64,000 bases of DNA, from assembly GCA_023376005.1 (NCBI GenBank), contig CM042145.1, forward strand, positions 61,787,100 through 61,851,099. The letters run 5' to 3'. Under the pieces are notes generated by a model. It saw only the letters and a list, made by a program, of their open reading frames with translations. It searched no databases and was not told the origin of the DNA. Source of the stretch: Doryteuthis pealeii. Its lineage: Eukaryota > Mollusca > Cephalopoda > Myopsida > Loliginidae. This document shows positions 33,311-46,808 of this stretch, in pieces. The stretch's first letter is position 1; each line of letters begins with the position of its first letter. The position numbers were made by a program, and so were the translations under genes.

Positions 33311-33382
33311 TCACACACACAGAAATACACACACAACCACACACCACCACACAGAAATATACACACACACACAAACACACAC
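33231..33382. repeat. Fold-back at the contig end
   Basis: 33311-33382 is an approximate reverse complement of 33231-33309, with the turn at CCTTACTC/ACACAC. Copy B shows no such inversion at the matching place (57927-57960), so this looks like a read or assembly artefact at the end of the contig. Confidence 0.75.
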
Positions 33383-33482
33383 NNNNNNNNNNNNNNNNNN
33401 NNNNNNNNNNNNNNNNNNNNNNNNNNNNNNNNNNNNNNNNNNNNNNNNNNNNNNNNNNNNNNNNNNNNNNNNNNNNNNNNNN
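33383..33482. other. Assembly gap of exactly 100 N
   Basis: One hundred unknown bases, the conventional length for a scaffold gap of unknown size. Any frame drawn across it is meaningless. Confidence 0.98.
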
Positions 33483-33549
33483 ACAACAGTATTCTATTAT
33501 CTTTAATCTGCTCTCTGTTCTCTGTCCTCTGTCTGTCTCTAGTCTTAAA

Positions 33550-33597
33550 TACCCGATATGACTCTCTCTCTCTCTCTCATCTCTCATACATCTACTA

Positions 33598-33628
<31 letters not shown>

Positions 33629-34160
33629 CTCGTCTTATTGTCTGGTCTTTCTTTCTTGTTTTGAACCTAGAGTCTCACTTTCTTTTCTTATTACTTACTT
33701 TTTCACTTTCTCTCTTTTTCTGTTTGATTTGCGTTCTCCTCTTTCATTCTTCTGTCTTTCTTCTTTTGATTCTTCTTTCTTTCTTTCTTTCGTGTTTTGA
33801 CTGTGTGTCTCTCTTTCTTCTTTCTTTCTTTCTTTCTTTTGATCTCTTTTTCTCTTTCTGTTTTGATCTTGGTTGTCTCTCTTCTTCTTTCTTCGTTTCT
33901 TTCTTCTTTTATCTTCTTTCTTTCTTTCTTTCTGTCTATGGACCTGGTGTCTCTCTTTTTTCTTTCTTTCTTTCTTTCTTTTTGATCTTCTTTCTTTCTT
34001 TCTTTCTGTTTTTGACCTGGTTCTCTCTTTCTTTCTTCGTTCTTCTCTCTTTTGATATTCTTTCTTTCTTTCTTTCTGTTATTGACCTGGTGTCTTCTCT
34101 TCTTTCTTTCTTTCTTTCTTTTCTTTTTTGATCTTCTTTCTTTCTTTTTCTTTTTAATTC
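33550..34160 (+). repeat. Pyrimidine-rich microsatellite block, copy B
   Basis: (TC)n and (TTTC)n islands with the TTGACCTGGTGTCT-like phrase repeated about every 60 bp. Frames rich in Phe, Ser and Leu over it are artefacts. Confidence 0.88.
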
Positions 34161-36426
34161 CTTTGATGATGACCTATACCAGTTTTGTTTAGTTAAAACA
34201 TAGGTTGCACTCATTGATCCTAATTGATGTTTGGAGTCATCATTCATCTAGCGATGCACACGCTGGATTTCTTGATTGACCGATCCTTATGTACACACGA
34301 ATAGGGGTATGTAATTGGCTGCCCGGGTCGCTGGTGATTTCGCGTTCTTTCTATTCATTCTTTGTGATCGTGACCATTTCTTTTGTCTCTGAATTGATAA
34401 TTTATCCGAACTTAAAAACCTTTTCATGACAATTATGATAATTCGATGATCAAAACTGAAACTTTTAATTATTCAAAAACAGCTCATCAGTAATATATTT
34501 CATTTTATTTGATTCAATATCGCATCTTGTTTGTATTTTCGATTCTATCTCAGTCTTTTCATATCAAATCTATCTAATCTATCATCAGCAGTTTATATAA
34601 TATATATTATATCGCAGTCTTGTTCATTAGTTATCCTATCTATCTATCAATTATTTATATATGTATAATATTACCAAACTTGTTGGTAAATCCTCGCGGC
34701 GAAAAAAAAAACCAGCAAATAGTTTGATTGTAAAAAAATATACTGACCTTAAACCTTACCCGGGGAGAAAAAAAAATTTTGGGAAAAAGAAAAAGACCAA
34801 GATAATCGTACCAACCCAAAATTATAATCTACTTGGTTACAATGATTTGGCCAAAAGAAAAACAATTTATATATATATATATAGTATATACTATATATCA
34901 GTCAAGAAATTTTACCTTCTGGCACTATCCTGCTGCGTTAGAAAAGTGTTAGTTAATTCATCTAGTTCTATCTATCTATATTATCTATCTATCTCAGTTC
35001 CTATTTCTATCTCAGTCAGTTCACATCTATTCTACCTATCTCAATTCAGAAATCGACCTGATGGGTCGCATCCGCTCGTTTGGATGGATTCGTAAATCTA
35101 TCTATATATTTAGGTTTTTTCTTCGTGATGATACTGAAAATTACTTTTGGTGAACGAATTATTTTAACAGACTTTGTACTCATTTTCTTATGGGTTGAAT
35201 TAGAAAAAAAATGAGTTTAAAAAAGATTAGCTTTAAAAAATTTAAAAACCCAATTAAGACCCAACACAATACGAAGTGAATAATTCGAAACAAAATGTCT
35301 TCGGTCATAAAATAACCCCAACAAGGTAGTTGACATGCTTGTTAAAATCAACAAACGCAAACAAACTATTCTACTGATTTCAACGAACAGAGGCAAAAAG
35401 AATGGGTCGAAATGGGCCGTTCTTGATACTGTGACTTATTACATCTTATGGACATGCCAATTTTTGATTAACGTGAGATAATCATTTTATTGTATCTTTA
35501 CAAGAAAATGTTTAGTGCTGTTTTATACTCACTGATGCTTACCGCATGAATCTGGCCATATTCATAAACTGAACATATCACAAACAAACTTACGCCTTGA
35601 AATAGGGAGACGTTAATAAGTAATTATTGAAGTGCTTTGACACTGAGAAATCTATATTTTTAGGCGCGAAAAAGATAGTAATTTCATTTGATGGACTCTT
35701 TAACCGCCACTTTAAAACTGGAGACCATGCTTCATCATACAAAGAATAAGAAGAAAAAAGCAACAAAACCAGTTCAGGTTATTAATCACCGATCAAAATA
35801 CTTGGTGTTCTCGTGAACAATTGAATGAAATACTTGGGCATTTTACGTCATCAATGAGTATTCTTGACCTACTCGAAGCTCACTAAAGAAAATCTCTGGG
35901 CTGTTTGCGATTTCCTCATTTGAAAGTGCTGATATTGTCAACGATCAAAGACAAAAGGCTCCCTCGCTTCTGTCGATTATCATTTTCAACGGCAGAACAG
36001 CCTTAAATTATACACATGGTATTGATAGGTCACAGGCCGGCATAGTGCCCGATCAAAAATATCACCGGCTTATTTAACAAACATGGATATCCGGCCCCAA
36101 TGTCTATATACGGCTTACATATGTCACATTAAAGCACGCGTAGGATATTCTAACAGTCTGATTTTCTTTTTTATAAATCAATCTATGTTTTTGTCTGAAC
36201 AATGTTAAAACGTAAAAAAAAACAAAAATATACCAAAATGGATTTTTTTTCTTTTTCTATCTTAAAAAATTAAATTATAATAAATATATGTTAAAAAGTG
36301 TTATATAGATGAACAAAAACAAAAACAGTATTAAAAACTATGCAAGTAATTACAATAAATACTAGTAAAAAAACACTTTCAACCATTTTCCCTAGATTTC
36401 AGGTGATCCCTATCATTAAAAAAAAT

Positions 36427-36610
36427 GGAGAGGCGCTGTGTAATGGTTAGATGCGTAGGGAAATCGGATATCCATCTACTCGAGTTCAAATCTCACTGGA
36501 CGAGCGCCTGCATAAAACTATGACATTTCACATAAGCGCTTAATACCTTGAAGTATTGATCCAGTTATTTCTCTCCTCCAAGCTATGGATAAATAGTGCG
36601 AGTTAGACTA
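36427..36610 (+). mobile_element. SINE-S1 in copy B, indel-damaged partner of 15512-15677
   Basis: A box region GTGTAATGGTTAGATGCG and B box GAGTTCAAATCTC are both altered by small insertions that look like uncorrected sequencing errors rather than ageing. Confidence 0.65.
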
Positions 36611-37829
36611 AAGTTTTTAAAAAAAAAGTTGTGTTTTTATTTTTGTAGGTTTATAACATTTTTTCAAAACAAAACCGACATAATAATTGACTGATAAAAC
36701 AAATAAGCATGTTAGAAATTGCCTGTTTATTAGTGCCATGTGGGAGCCGTATTATACTAGTTGGCCGTGATGTATTGGTATGTAACAGACTGACAGTCCC
36801 GTCAAAAACCACACCGTTTATTTACCATATAGATCATGGGTACATTTGCCTAAGATCGAGTAGAGTATTTCCTTGGCTCCACCAGGCCGGATTAACACAA
36901 GGAAGATCAGGCTAAAGTAAGTATTGTCAGATTAATATTAAAGTCCGATATATGTAGGTTAGTACGCTACAGAACCGAACTCCCGCCAGTCAGTTGCATG
37001 TATCTTGTCGGCGATTCCTCTTTTGAGGCGCCTCAGCACCGGGCAATAAATACACCCCCTGCTAGGATCAGAGTTATAGGAGTTCTTTATGACATCCCAC
37101 CATGTCAGAGAAGTCCGATGATTGTGCGGAGCCACGAAACAAACTGCAAGATCATATATGGCCAGGTTTCCAAACTTCAGTGGATCTTTCGGTATTCATT
37201 CTTTTGAGCTCAGGCACCAGACAATAAACCCAGCCATACTTATATATACTAATTTATATATTATTATATATATATATTATAGAATAGATAAGATAGATAG
37301 TAGATAGAATAATAATTATAATATATTAATGATTGAAGGCAATTACAATGCGTATAAAAAATAAAACAAAAAGATAGTTATTTTTGTCTTAATCGTTTTC
37401 AAAGTAGGAACGTCATTTCAGAGTGTGGAATATCGAAATATCACCATTTCTGATATTTTCACCTCTGAAAAGTTTTATCTACTTTTGAAAGTCCGATTAA
37501 GACAAAATAACATCTTTTTGTTTTATTTTTATACGCATGTGTTAATTGCTTCAAATCTTATTAATATATCTTATTAACATACTCAACAAAAGCTTCAAGC
37601 AATTACCAAATTTACTTTTATATATATTAGTATATTATATATTATCAATAATAATGAAATATAGTATAAGTATATATATAAAGAACACAAATGCATTACT
37701 CAAATATAATGGTGACAATTGTTCGTCATCATGATTTATAAGCATCCACTCCGAGTTATAAATTTACCTGAAACGTGTACCCTGATGTTATAAAGTGCTA
37801 AAAATTCAATTTAATCAAATCAGCGTAAG

Positions 37830-38635
37830 TAATATTATATAGATAATGCTGCTTAATTGGAGTCTAGCTCTAATTGAAAATTATAATTACTCCATGCATT
37901 AGGCGGAATTACCTATTTTAGAGTGTATGGCTAAACTAATCGAGAAAAAATCAAGTATCTCTGTATGTACATCTTCTCTATTAGGCCTCTATCAGCTCAG
38001 AGCTTAGATCGGAAAGACCACCCTGTGCGTGATTTTGAAACCGGACGCAAGTGACAGTGCGATAACATAACCCCTACGACCAATTAGCCATTAATTTAAA
38101 ATAGGTATTGCCCGCTATTCATTATTAATTAAATTAATTTTCAAAATGTAGGTACGACTCAATTATAGCACTTGTATCTCTCCCGAGAAAATTGTTCGGC
38201 AAAAAAAAGCCATCAACCAAACCGTGTTACACTATCAGTTATCGTCGTGTATTAAAAGATCACCTTAGCAAAGCATAGAGGAATATTAACCATACTTTCT
38301 AAACAAATCGATAAAACTAAAGCCGAATTGGGTAGGTTGTGATTTATCGGCCTGTCAGTGGCAGTCCGGTTTCAAATCACGCACAGGGGGATTTACACGA
38401 TCTTATGCTCTGCTGATGCGGCCTAATAGGCCTGAAATGTACATACAGATATTGATTTTTCTTCATTTGTTTAGTCAACATTAAATAGGTAATTCCCACC
38501 TAATTCCTTATTAATAGAATTAATTTCCAAATAGGTACGCTCCTCTTAAGCACTTATTCTCCCAAATTTCGCAAAAAGCCATTCCATACAAAACCGTTCT
38601 GTTACAATAATACAGTATATATATATTATATATAT
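37830..38635. mobile_element. Fold-back element HH-10, present only in copy B
   Basis: About 800 bp replacing a simple TA tract in copy A (16807-16842). Inverted similarity links about 37860-38070 with 38330-38500. Plus strand CTGATG (38413-38418), a GGCC/GGCC stem II around TAATA, GAAA (38434-38437), then AUG/CAU. The minus strand of the left arm has CTGATAG (37989-37995) with the same downstream order. Two directly repeated ~130-bp pieces (38100-38245, 38505-38610) match part of HH-6. Confidence 0.7.
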
Positions 38636-39824
38636 ATAACTGTCCCATAAGAAATCCCAACACTAAGCTGCATCCCAAACTTCAATAGAAGCTACAATAA
38701 CCGAATGCAATAACTTCACTACTATTCAGATGGAGTCAATTAACTGTAAAAATACTCACAACGGGTAAGACTAAAATTTCAATGTATATTTGTGCATATA
38801 AGTGCGGTACGTGCGTTCGCACACGTTGGTGGCTTGTGTGTGTGTGTGTGTGGTGTGTGTGTGTGTGTGTGCGTGTGTGCACGTGTGTGTGTGTGTTCTT
38901 ATGCCAGCATCCCTTCCACTTCTTTCATTCTTAACTTCATTAAAATTTATTTCATATATAAAATGGGATGAGTTTTTTATCCATTGATTCTACTCTTCAA
39001 TTTTAAATCTTGCTCTCTAAGGATTAATTTTATGTTTTCGTAGAATTTCTTCACCCTTCTCCAATAAATAATCAATGCTGTTGTGCGTTCGTTCTGTGTG
39101 GGTGGTTTGGTGGTTGATTGGATTACGGATGACAACCCTTGTTGGATTATTTTATCCCGAAGAAGTTTTAATTCTTTTATTCGTTGTGGGTATTCAAATA
39201 TTTTACACTCATTTTTAATCTATTCAACCAATCGATGGGTTGGTAGTGGCTGCGGTGGGTTTACGGCATGTCAACCCTTGTTGATTATTATCCCGAGACA
39301 CATTTGTTTTATTCATTCTTGATGGGTATTCAATTTTTTTCTTCAAACTTCAATTTTTTAAACACATTTTAATACTCATTGTTATCTATTAACCCATAGA
39401 TAGGACCCTAACAGGTACTACCAATCCGTGAAACTTGGAAGTTAATGGCGAATGAATCAGTAACCACTCCTCAGAGCTACAGCATAAGAACCTCACCACT
39501 AAATTCAGTTTTAACGTATACCAGGGACCTAAGACCCTCAGCCACCGCCTTCTATCACATACGATAAAAAGTTGGGTGCCATGACCCGTGATGCTTAAGG
39601 ACGGGATCCTGGTGCTGGAGAAGTCTATGACATGCAATAACACTTTGGATCTTATTTAGGCTAGATGGGCAGTTTGAGGAGCCCCCTCTGATAAGTCAAG
39701 CTCTAGCACCTATATGATTTCCCAATCTATTTTCCTTATTTAGCAAGCCCCAACACTTTTTATCATGTGCTAGAAGGCGGTGGTTGAGGGTCTTATTGAG
39801 TTTAAACTCTATCTGATGGTGAAG

Positions 39825-40088
39825 AAGCGCGTGGTGTAATGGTTAAAGTCATAGGAAATGGACTCATCAACACGAGTTCAAATCCTGGACATGGTAATTG
39901 CATTTCACTTAGTGCTAATACCCTTGGGAAAGGTATGAATTCTACTCTCCCTCCAGCTACGGGGTAAATAGTAGGACAGACTGGACTCTTTAACCATGGT
40001 TAGGCAATCGGTCTAGGAGAAGGAAAACTCCGCTTAAGAAATTGACCTTGTGTCACATCCTGCTCGTGCGGAGGGGTTGGTAAATATA
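39825..40088 (+). mobile_element. SINE-S1 full copy, present only in copy B
   Basis: Begins at GCGCGTGGTGTAATGGTTAA (A box), B box GAGTTCAAATCC, body CTAATACCCTTGGGAAAGGT, CTCCGCTTAAGAAATTGACC, end GGGTTGGTAAATAT. It is flanked by a 15-bp direct repeat TATCTGATGGTGAAG (39810-39824 and 40089-40103). Copy A has a single uninterrupted version of that target at 18020-18035 inside R3. This defines the ends of the family: 264 bp. Confidence 0.92.
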
Positions 40089-43000
40089 TATCTGATGGTG
40101 AAGTTCCAGTTCTGGAGGTCTGAGGAATGTGAAGTACCCTTTCATCCCCATTACTACCAAGTTTGCTCTAACCAGGAGAGGTAGTACATATTAGGGTGCT
40201 ATCTATGGGTGAAATAGAAAAAAATGAGTTTAAAAATTGTGTTTAAAAAACGAATACTCATTCGAGAATGAATAGAAAATAAGCCAACAAGGGTTGACAT
40301 TGCCGTAAAATCCAACCAATTTGATCAACAAATGATTTTACTAAATGCACAAAAAAAGATCCAAATAATTTTGGGTGAGTTGCAAATGCTGATATAATAA
40401 TGACAGAAAAAAAATAAATTTCAGTAGATCGTTTGGATGAATATCCGACAGGTCTTTGAAACCCTCAATGCATATGAGAAATCCGAGAATTTTATTACTG
40501 ATGTTTTTACTTTTAATTGAACATTGACTGAAGGAGTTTTTTTTGGTTGTAAAAGGCTTTTTTTTTCTTTTTTGTCAACACGTTCGTCTCTTTCAAAGGG
40601 AACACTATAAGAATATTTTAGACAGTTCATATTTATAAATCAACCTTTACTCTTTAAAAACCAGTCATATCAAATGTATCCTAAGGAAACAAATATCTCT
40701 CGCATAGTATTTCATTGGCTTTTTTCTTCGTCCCTTCTTTTTTTGTTGACATCATAACACTAAATAATCATTCATTAAACCCAGTTTGTTAAAACTAGTA
40801 TGCAAATTAACCACACCATATATTATGTAAATCTTTATTTCTTAGATATATATGAAACACATTGCAGGATTTTAAACTCACTAATATTTTTATGCAAATC
40901 TATCTCAGATTTTCATAGAGATATCGTAAGATTTATTCTATGTATTAATGATTTTGAATATAAATTGAATACTCATTGATAGATTTACACAATTACTGAG
41001 GATATTGTAACGTAAGCAGTGACGTAGTTTCAGTTACACTCAGACACCGAATCTTCATTATGATAAGATTGTTGGATAAATATCCGACAGCGTCTTTTGA
41101 ATCCTTCAATGCAGAACAGTTTTTCAGGTCCAATTATTCACAATTTGATACTTATGAGTGTTTTTACTTTTTAAATGAACATTAACCGTTTTTTGGCCGT
41201 TAAAGGCTTCTTCTTTTGGCTTTGTCAACACGTTTCACTTCTTTCCAAGTGCACACTATAAAGAATATCAGACAGTATATTATAAAATCAACCTTACTCT
41301 GTCATAACCCAGTCATATTTAAAATGTATCCTAAGGAAACACAAAATGTCTCTCATAGTATTATTGCCTTTTTTTTTTTCTCTTTCTTTTTTTGTTTGTT
41401 GATATGGAAGCAAATGAGATGGATCCGAAACATATGTGGCGAGATAAAAACGTCGGCTTGTGAACGAAGAGACATTTTGAAATAAATCGAGACAGCTTTT
41501 AGTCATAAACGTACGAACAATATATTATTTCTCGAGTCAGCAACTCCTCAAATAATTCCTCATTTTGGGCAAATGGAAAAATTCGCTATTCAACCCACAT
41601 TCCGTTTTTACAATAAAATGTCTTTCATCATCGACTTTTTCTTTTCTTTTTTATTTCACTTTCTCTTCTTTTCATTTCTCTTTTATAACAGGATCAGATC
41701 TCGATTTTGTAAAGAAACCATTTTGTTTTTTTTTTTTTAGGTGGAGGATTGGAGGAAGAGATTCATTTTTTTAATTTATTTGTATTCGGCATAGAATTTT
41801 TTCTGTTGTTCCGAACCAAGCAGATGTTTTTATTTTGGGTTTTTTTGGGGTTTCTTTGGTATTTTTTTTTTGTTCTTTGTTTTTAATTGAGACCTTGCGC
41901 GTATGCACTCGTGTATTGGTCGGAGAATTTACGAGAATTTTATTACTGATATTTCACTTTTAAATGAACATTGACTAAAAGAGTTTTTTTTGGTTGTTAA
42001 AGGCTTTTTTTTGTTCACCCATTCAACTATTAAATGAATACCAGACATTATATATATATATATATATAGTATATATATATAATAAATAATATTATTATAT
42101 ATTAATACCTTAATTGTAAGACCGGTATCATCTTGCTCTGATTTGATGAGACCCATCCATATCGTCCAAGTATGAAAAAGCAAAAATGTAAACCCTGATA
42201 TCTGTGTTGCTTTTCGGCGAATTCTATATTTCATATGAGTAGTCGTCATCTTCAGCTAAGATACATGGACAATTCCGTTTTATTTTTTAACAGAGGAAGA
42301 ACAAGGATTCCATTTTTAGATTGTAGTTTCTGATTCGGGCATAAGATATCTTCTGGGTTCGAACAGATGTCTTTGTTTTTATTTTTGTTGTTGTTTTTGT
42401 TTTGTTTGTTGTTTTCTGTTTTTAATTGAGACCATGCCGATATTTCTCGTATGTATTGGTTCGAATTTTTTTAAACTTAATTTTATTTTTGGCGAAAAAT
42501 TAGGTTTTCAAATACTACAGCGCTCTATTAGAATGCGAATGTCAATGTGTCAGTGTTTGTAACATTTTAAAACTTTACAATCCTAGAGGCCATAGCTAAA
42601 CATACCATTACATTTTTGGAATCAGAACCGACTCCCCGTGTGCAAATTTAAAAACATTTCGGGTCGAATCCGGCATTCTTGGGTAATTGGGAGTATCCCT
42701 TCATCACCATTACTCCCAGGTCCTCTTCTGACCTGGATTGGTAGTGCTGTTAGGGTCATCTTAAATTTACATAAGAGAAATGAGTTAACAAAAATGTGCT
42801 TTATAAAAAGTGAGTTCAAAAAAGAAATTTCAATACCAATCATGAATTAAATAAACAAAACGTCTTCGGCATAAAAAGCCAACAAAGGTTGACATGCCGG
42901 GTAAAATCTCAAAAAAGAAAAGATGTAAGAATTTATTCTGATCCGATCTACGATGGATGAAGCAGATATTCTACCGTATTCTTGTCCATTAACACGCAAA

Positions 43001-43089
43001 CTCTTCTGTGGCCTTTTAGCTTTATATCTGTTTTTCATAGTATATATATATATAATATATATACGTATGATATATATATTATACTATAT

Positions 43090-43650
43090 CATCATGATGT
43101 CGCGCAATTAGCACGGATACCCATGACGATCTCTCGCAACCTTCTCTATCATTCATTGCCTCAGGGAGGTCCTCTGCACAGCATCCAGGATCCGCGCATA
43201 GTTGGTCAATGTAGGGTCATGCTGGACAGCCTACATTAGCATGTCAATGATGTTGGCTTCCACTGGAAAACGTCGCTTATGAGTTCGTCTTTGCTTCTCC
43301 AGCTGTGTCCAGCATGTCTTGTCGTCTTACTCTGTTGGTTTGTGGTATAGGGGCAGGTGGCCGTACATCGGCCCTTGTGGGTACTGTTTTCCACGACTTG
43401 TTCAAGACCGCAGCAGCATTCTTGTGCAGCTCCATCTACCTTATTCTCAAGGCGTCTCGTTAGGGTCCAAGTAGTGCAGCCATACAGTAGCACTGATACA
43501 ACCACAGTTATACCTAGGTAGTAATATCGCATCAATACAAAGCGATGTTAATACCCTGAACAGGAAAGGCAGGGTCAGCTATAAACAGATTATCAGTCAT
43601 ATGGAAATCCGATCTCACTGAGAAGTTAAAACGATTTTTTCAAGCTTGTG
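43090..43650 (-). pseudogene. RTE relic in copy B (with inverted 5' segment)
   Basis: Counterpart of 21601-22172. The minus-strand frame 43535-43236 retains LLYGCTTWTLTRRLENKVDG and RHAGHSWRSKDELISDVF, but the middle (about 43385-43420) is frameshifted relative to A. The plus-strand NRLSVIWKSDL segment is at about 43580-43615. Confidence 0.8.
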
Positions 43651-43899
43651 TATATATATATATATATATATATTATATATTATATATATATATATTATAT
43701 ATAATATATATATATTAATACTCGTATTCCTTAATTGTATGACTGCTATCATCTTGCAACACCCTCTGGTTAAAATGAGACCGTCAAACCCTGCAAGATG
43801 AAATGCAAAAATGTAATCCTGATTTTCTGGTGTTCCTTATCCGTGAATTCTTATTTCTTATGAGTGATGTCACCTCAGCTAGATAATTCTGTTTTTATT

Positions 43900-43946
<47 letters not shown>

Positions 43947-44534
43947 AAATTGACCTAGTACACAGAAAAAATATAAGAATGAAAGAAAGAAAGAAAGAAA
44001 GAAAGAGTGGGGAAAAGATAGAGAGAGCGGGTGAGCGTTCGGAAGCGATAGCGCTAATCTGTTTCAATCGAACATGATGAAAAGAAGGAAAGAAAGAAAA
44101 AAAGAGTGAGAGAGAGAGTTAAATGAAGATTATTATACTTTGTACATATTGAACTATTTGGCAATACTTCTTAAGTAAACATATCAAACGTTGTATTAAT
44201 TACATTATTATACTGTGTTATATCCACAGGTCCTGTTAGTATATATAAATTCACCACGTATCCCCGCAACGATACTTTACGACTCGATTATCTTTCACTC
44301 GCCATGGCCTTTCGTATATTAATCATTCAGAAATCCGATCGGAATAGATACAAGTGATGTCACGAACAAATCAATAATCAGAATATATATAAATGTAAAC
44401 AAGTGCTTGGATATCGAACACTGGAACGGGTATATTTCAGAATGGCTGACGACATAGAACTAATAACAAAATAATCGAGATTGGGATGGTTGGATTTTAA
44501 ATAATATTAAATCAACTTGTACAAAATAAAAAAA

Positions 44535-45290
44535 ACACCCTCCGGGCGATGTAAAAATAGATTTTTGAAACATATTGCCTGAGAGGTGGGAGTTAAAAAT
44601 TCAATGTCAGCGAGTTTGTACCCTAAGTAAGTAAAATCATCAAATTCATTAAAGGATTAAAAAATAAAACAATTTGAAATGTAAACTTTAAATATGTATT
44701 AAAATAAAACAAACTATATATAGATATATAATACCAGTCATGTATTTATTAAAACTTGTTTTAAAAAACAATGAGGACTGTCTAATGTTGCATGTTCAAA
44801 TTTTGAGTGTATTTATTGAATAAATACACTCAAAATTTGAACATGCCAAAAATCGTCATAACATAGAATAAATTTTATTCTATGTTATGACGATTTTGGG
44901 TAATGTGATGTAAGCAGTGACGTAATTTTTGTTACAGACAAAAACCGGAAGCGAATCTCCATTATTAATATAGAGATATAAAACAAATCGGGGAAACAAC
45001 ACCCTTGAGAAAGTAGCTATACGGCCACTTGCCCCCTATCACACAAAACATCCGAGCGAGACGAACAAGACATGCTGGACACTGCTAGGGAAGCAATGAC
45101 GTTCTCCAGTGAAAAATAGCACACGGGCACGCCAGTGCTGGCCGTTCAGCAAAGACCTATATTGACCAGCTTTGCAGGGATACTGGATGCTGTGCAGAAG
45201 ACCTCACGAGAGCAATGAATGATCGGGACAGTTTGGCAAGAGATTGTCATGATGGATATCCGTGCTACTAGCGCGACGTGATGATGATGA
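44535..45290. mobile_element. Copy B: degenerate Helitron, palindromes and RTE relic
   Basis: Helitron-H1-like 44535-44976 (minus) with palindromes at about 44790-44896, then the RTE 3' relic 44991-45290 (plus). The sequence is nearly identical to 23042-23800. Confidence 0.75.
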
Positions 45291-45893
45291 AACGTGAAAA
45301 TTAACAAAAGAAATTTAGTGTTACACAGAGAACAATGGAAATATCAAAGCCAGTGTAAGGATACTCTAAATAATTATCTCCCTACGCGAATTAGCATGTC
45401 CGGTAGGGTTTCACATTACAATTCCAGAAACCTCTTCTCGGTCTCTTTTTTCTCTGTTCTCTGAACATTAGAGACGCTGTCCCTGATCATGCAAAGAAAT
45501 GGTAAGGCCAGATGACTATATTATCCGCACCTGTCAAGTGTAGTGGACGCAGTCTGTTCTGCCCACCCACCCCCGACGAAAGCGACATAAGGTCGTCTAT
45601 GCTCTACACGGTGACAAAACACGAGATTCTCGTCCGCTGGAATTTGCATGTGAACTTGAATAACTGAAATAAATCGGGTTGAATTTTTCGATCCCCACCC
45701 CCGTTTGAAAACCAGGTAAGCTCATGGGCCCTTTTCCTTTTTATAGTACCCATGATTTGGTTATTTCTTATAACTCCAACATAAACAAACGGAAACCCCT
45801 CTTGACTGATAAATTATTTATTTATTGATCTGAAATTTATTTATTTATTGATCTGAAATTTATTTATTGATCTACTAGGAAAAAAGAAGTTAT

Positions 45894-45928
<35 letters not shown>

Positions 45929-46808
45929 TAGGGTTAGTTTAATGGGAAAATAAATAAATAATTTATCAGTCAAGGGTGTTTCCCCTTTGTTTATGTTGGA
46001 GTTATAGGAAATAACCACGATTTTTTCGTTTTCTTTCCCCTTCCCATCAAATTAGAAACTCAAGTTCTCTGGGTGCTTGAGAGGAAAATTTATTTTTGAT
46101 ATATTTTTTATTGTTAATTTTATTTTATATTCACCCTCTTCCAAGCAATTTTCGACCTGTGAACTAGTTTTTCAGCCATATTACTAAGTGTGTGTGTGTG
46201 GGGGGGGTCATACTAATAATCATTTTATTTTTATCATATTTTCCTTTTTTCTCTCACATTGTTTTCATTCGGGTTTTCTTTTTCTTTTTAATTGTATATA
46301 TAATCAAATCACCCCCCCTCACTTAGCTGTAGGTTTGTCATAGAGAGACTGGTAAGTTTGGATGTTTGTAGTGCGAATTGGTTTTATGGTAAATGCAAAT
46401 TTGTAGTATGAATTGGGTCACGAATGAAAATTAAATTAAAAGGTAGGATAGAAAAGACCATTCCTTCTCCTTGTGCCACATTTTTCATTTGTTTGCAAAA
46501 TAAATATTGTGCCATGTGTCCAACAGGTAGGTTGCAATTTTTTTAATAAATATTATGTCTCATCTCAAAAATGTAGGCGCTTATAAGTACTCATTAACGT
46601 ATAAGTGTCTGTCCTAAAGTCACTTATGGTAGATTTTAATATAAAGATTGGCTCCATAGTTTAATAGATACACGATCAGGTTTAGTTAATCCTAAGAAGA
46701 AATTCAATAAAACTTCCCCTCCCCACCAAAAGATAAAATCCAACAACCTCACCCGCTAGATTAGTGTCTTCTTAGTTGGAACGAGAATGTTCGAGCACAT
46801 TATATGTA

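Noticed and set aside
32935..33664. Open frames of 176-234 codons crossing the gap region
   Set aside because: They translate (GT)n and (AC)n tracts and run through 100 N; the Cys/Val and His/Thr composition is pure microsatellite.
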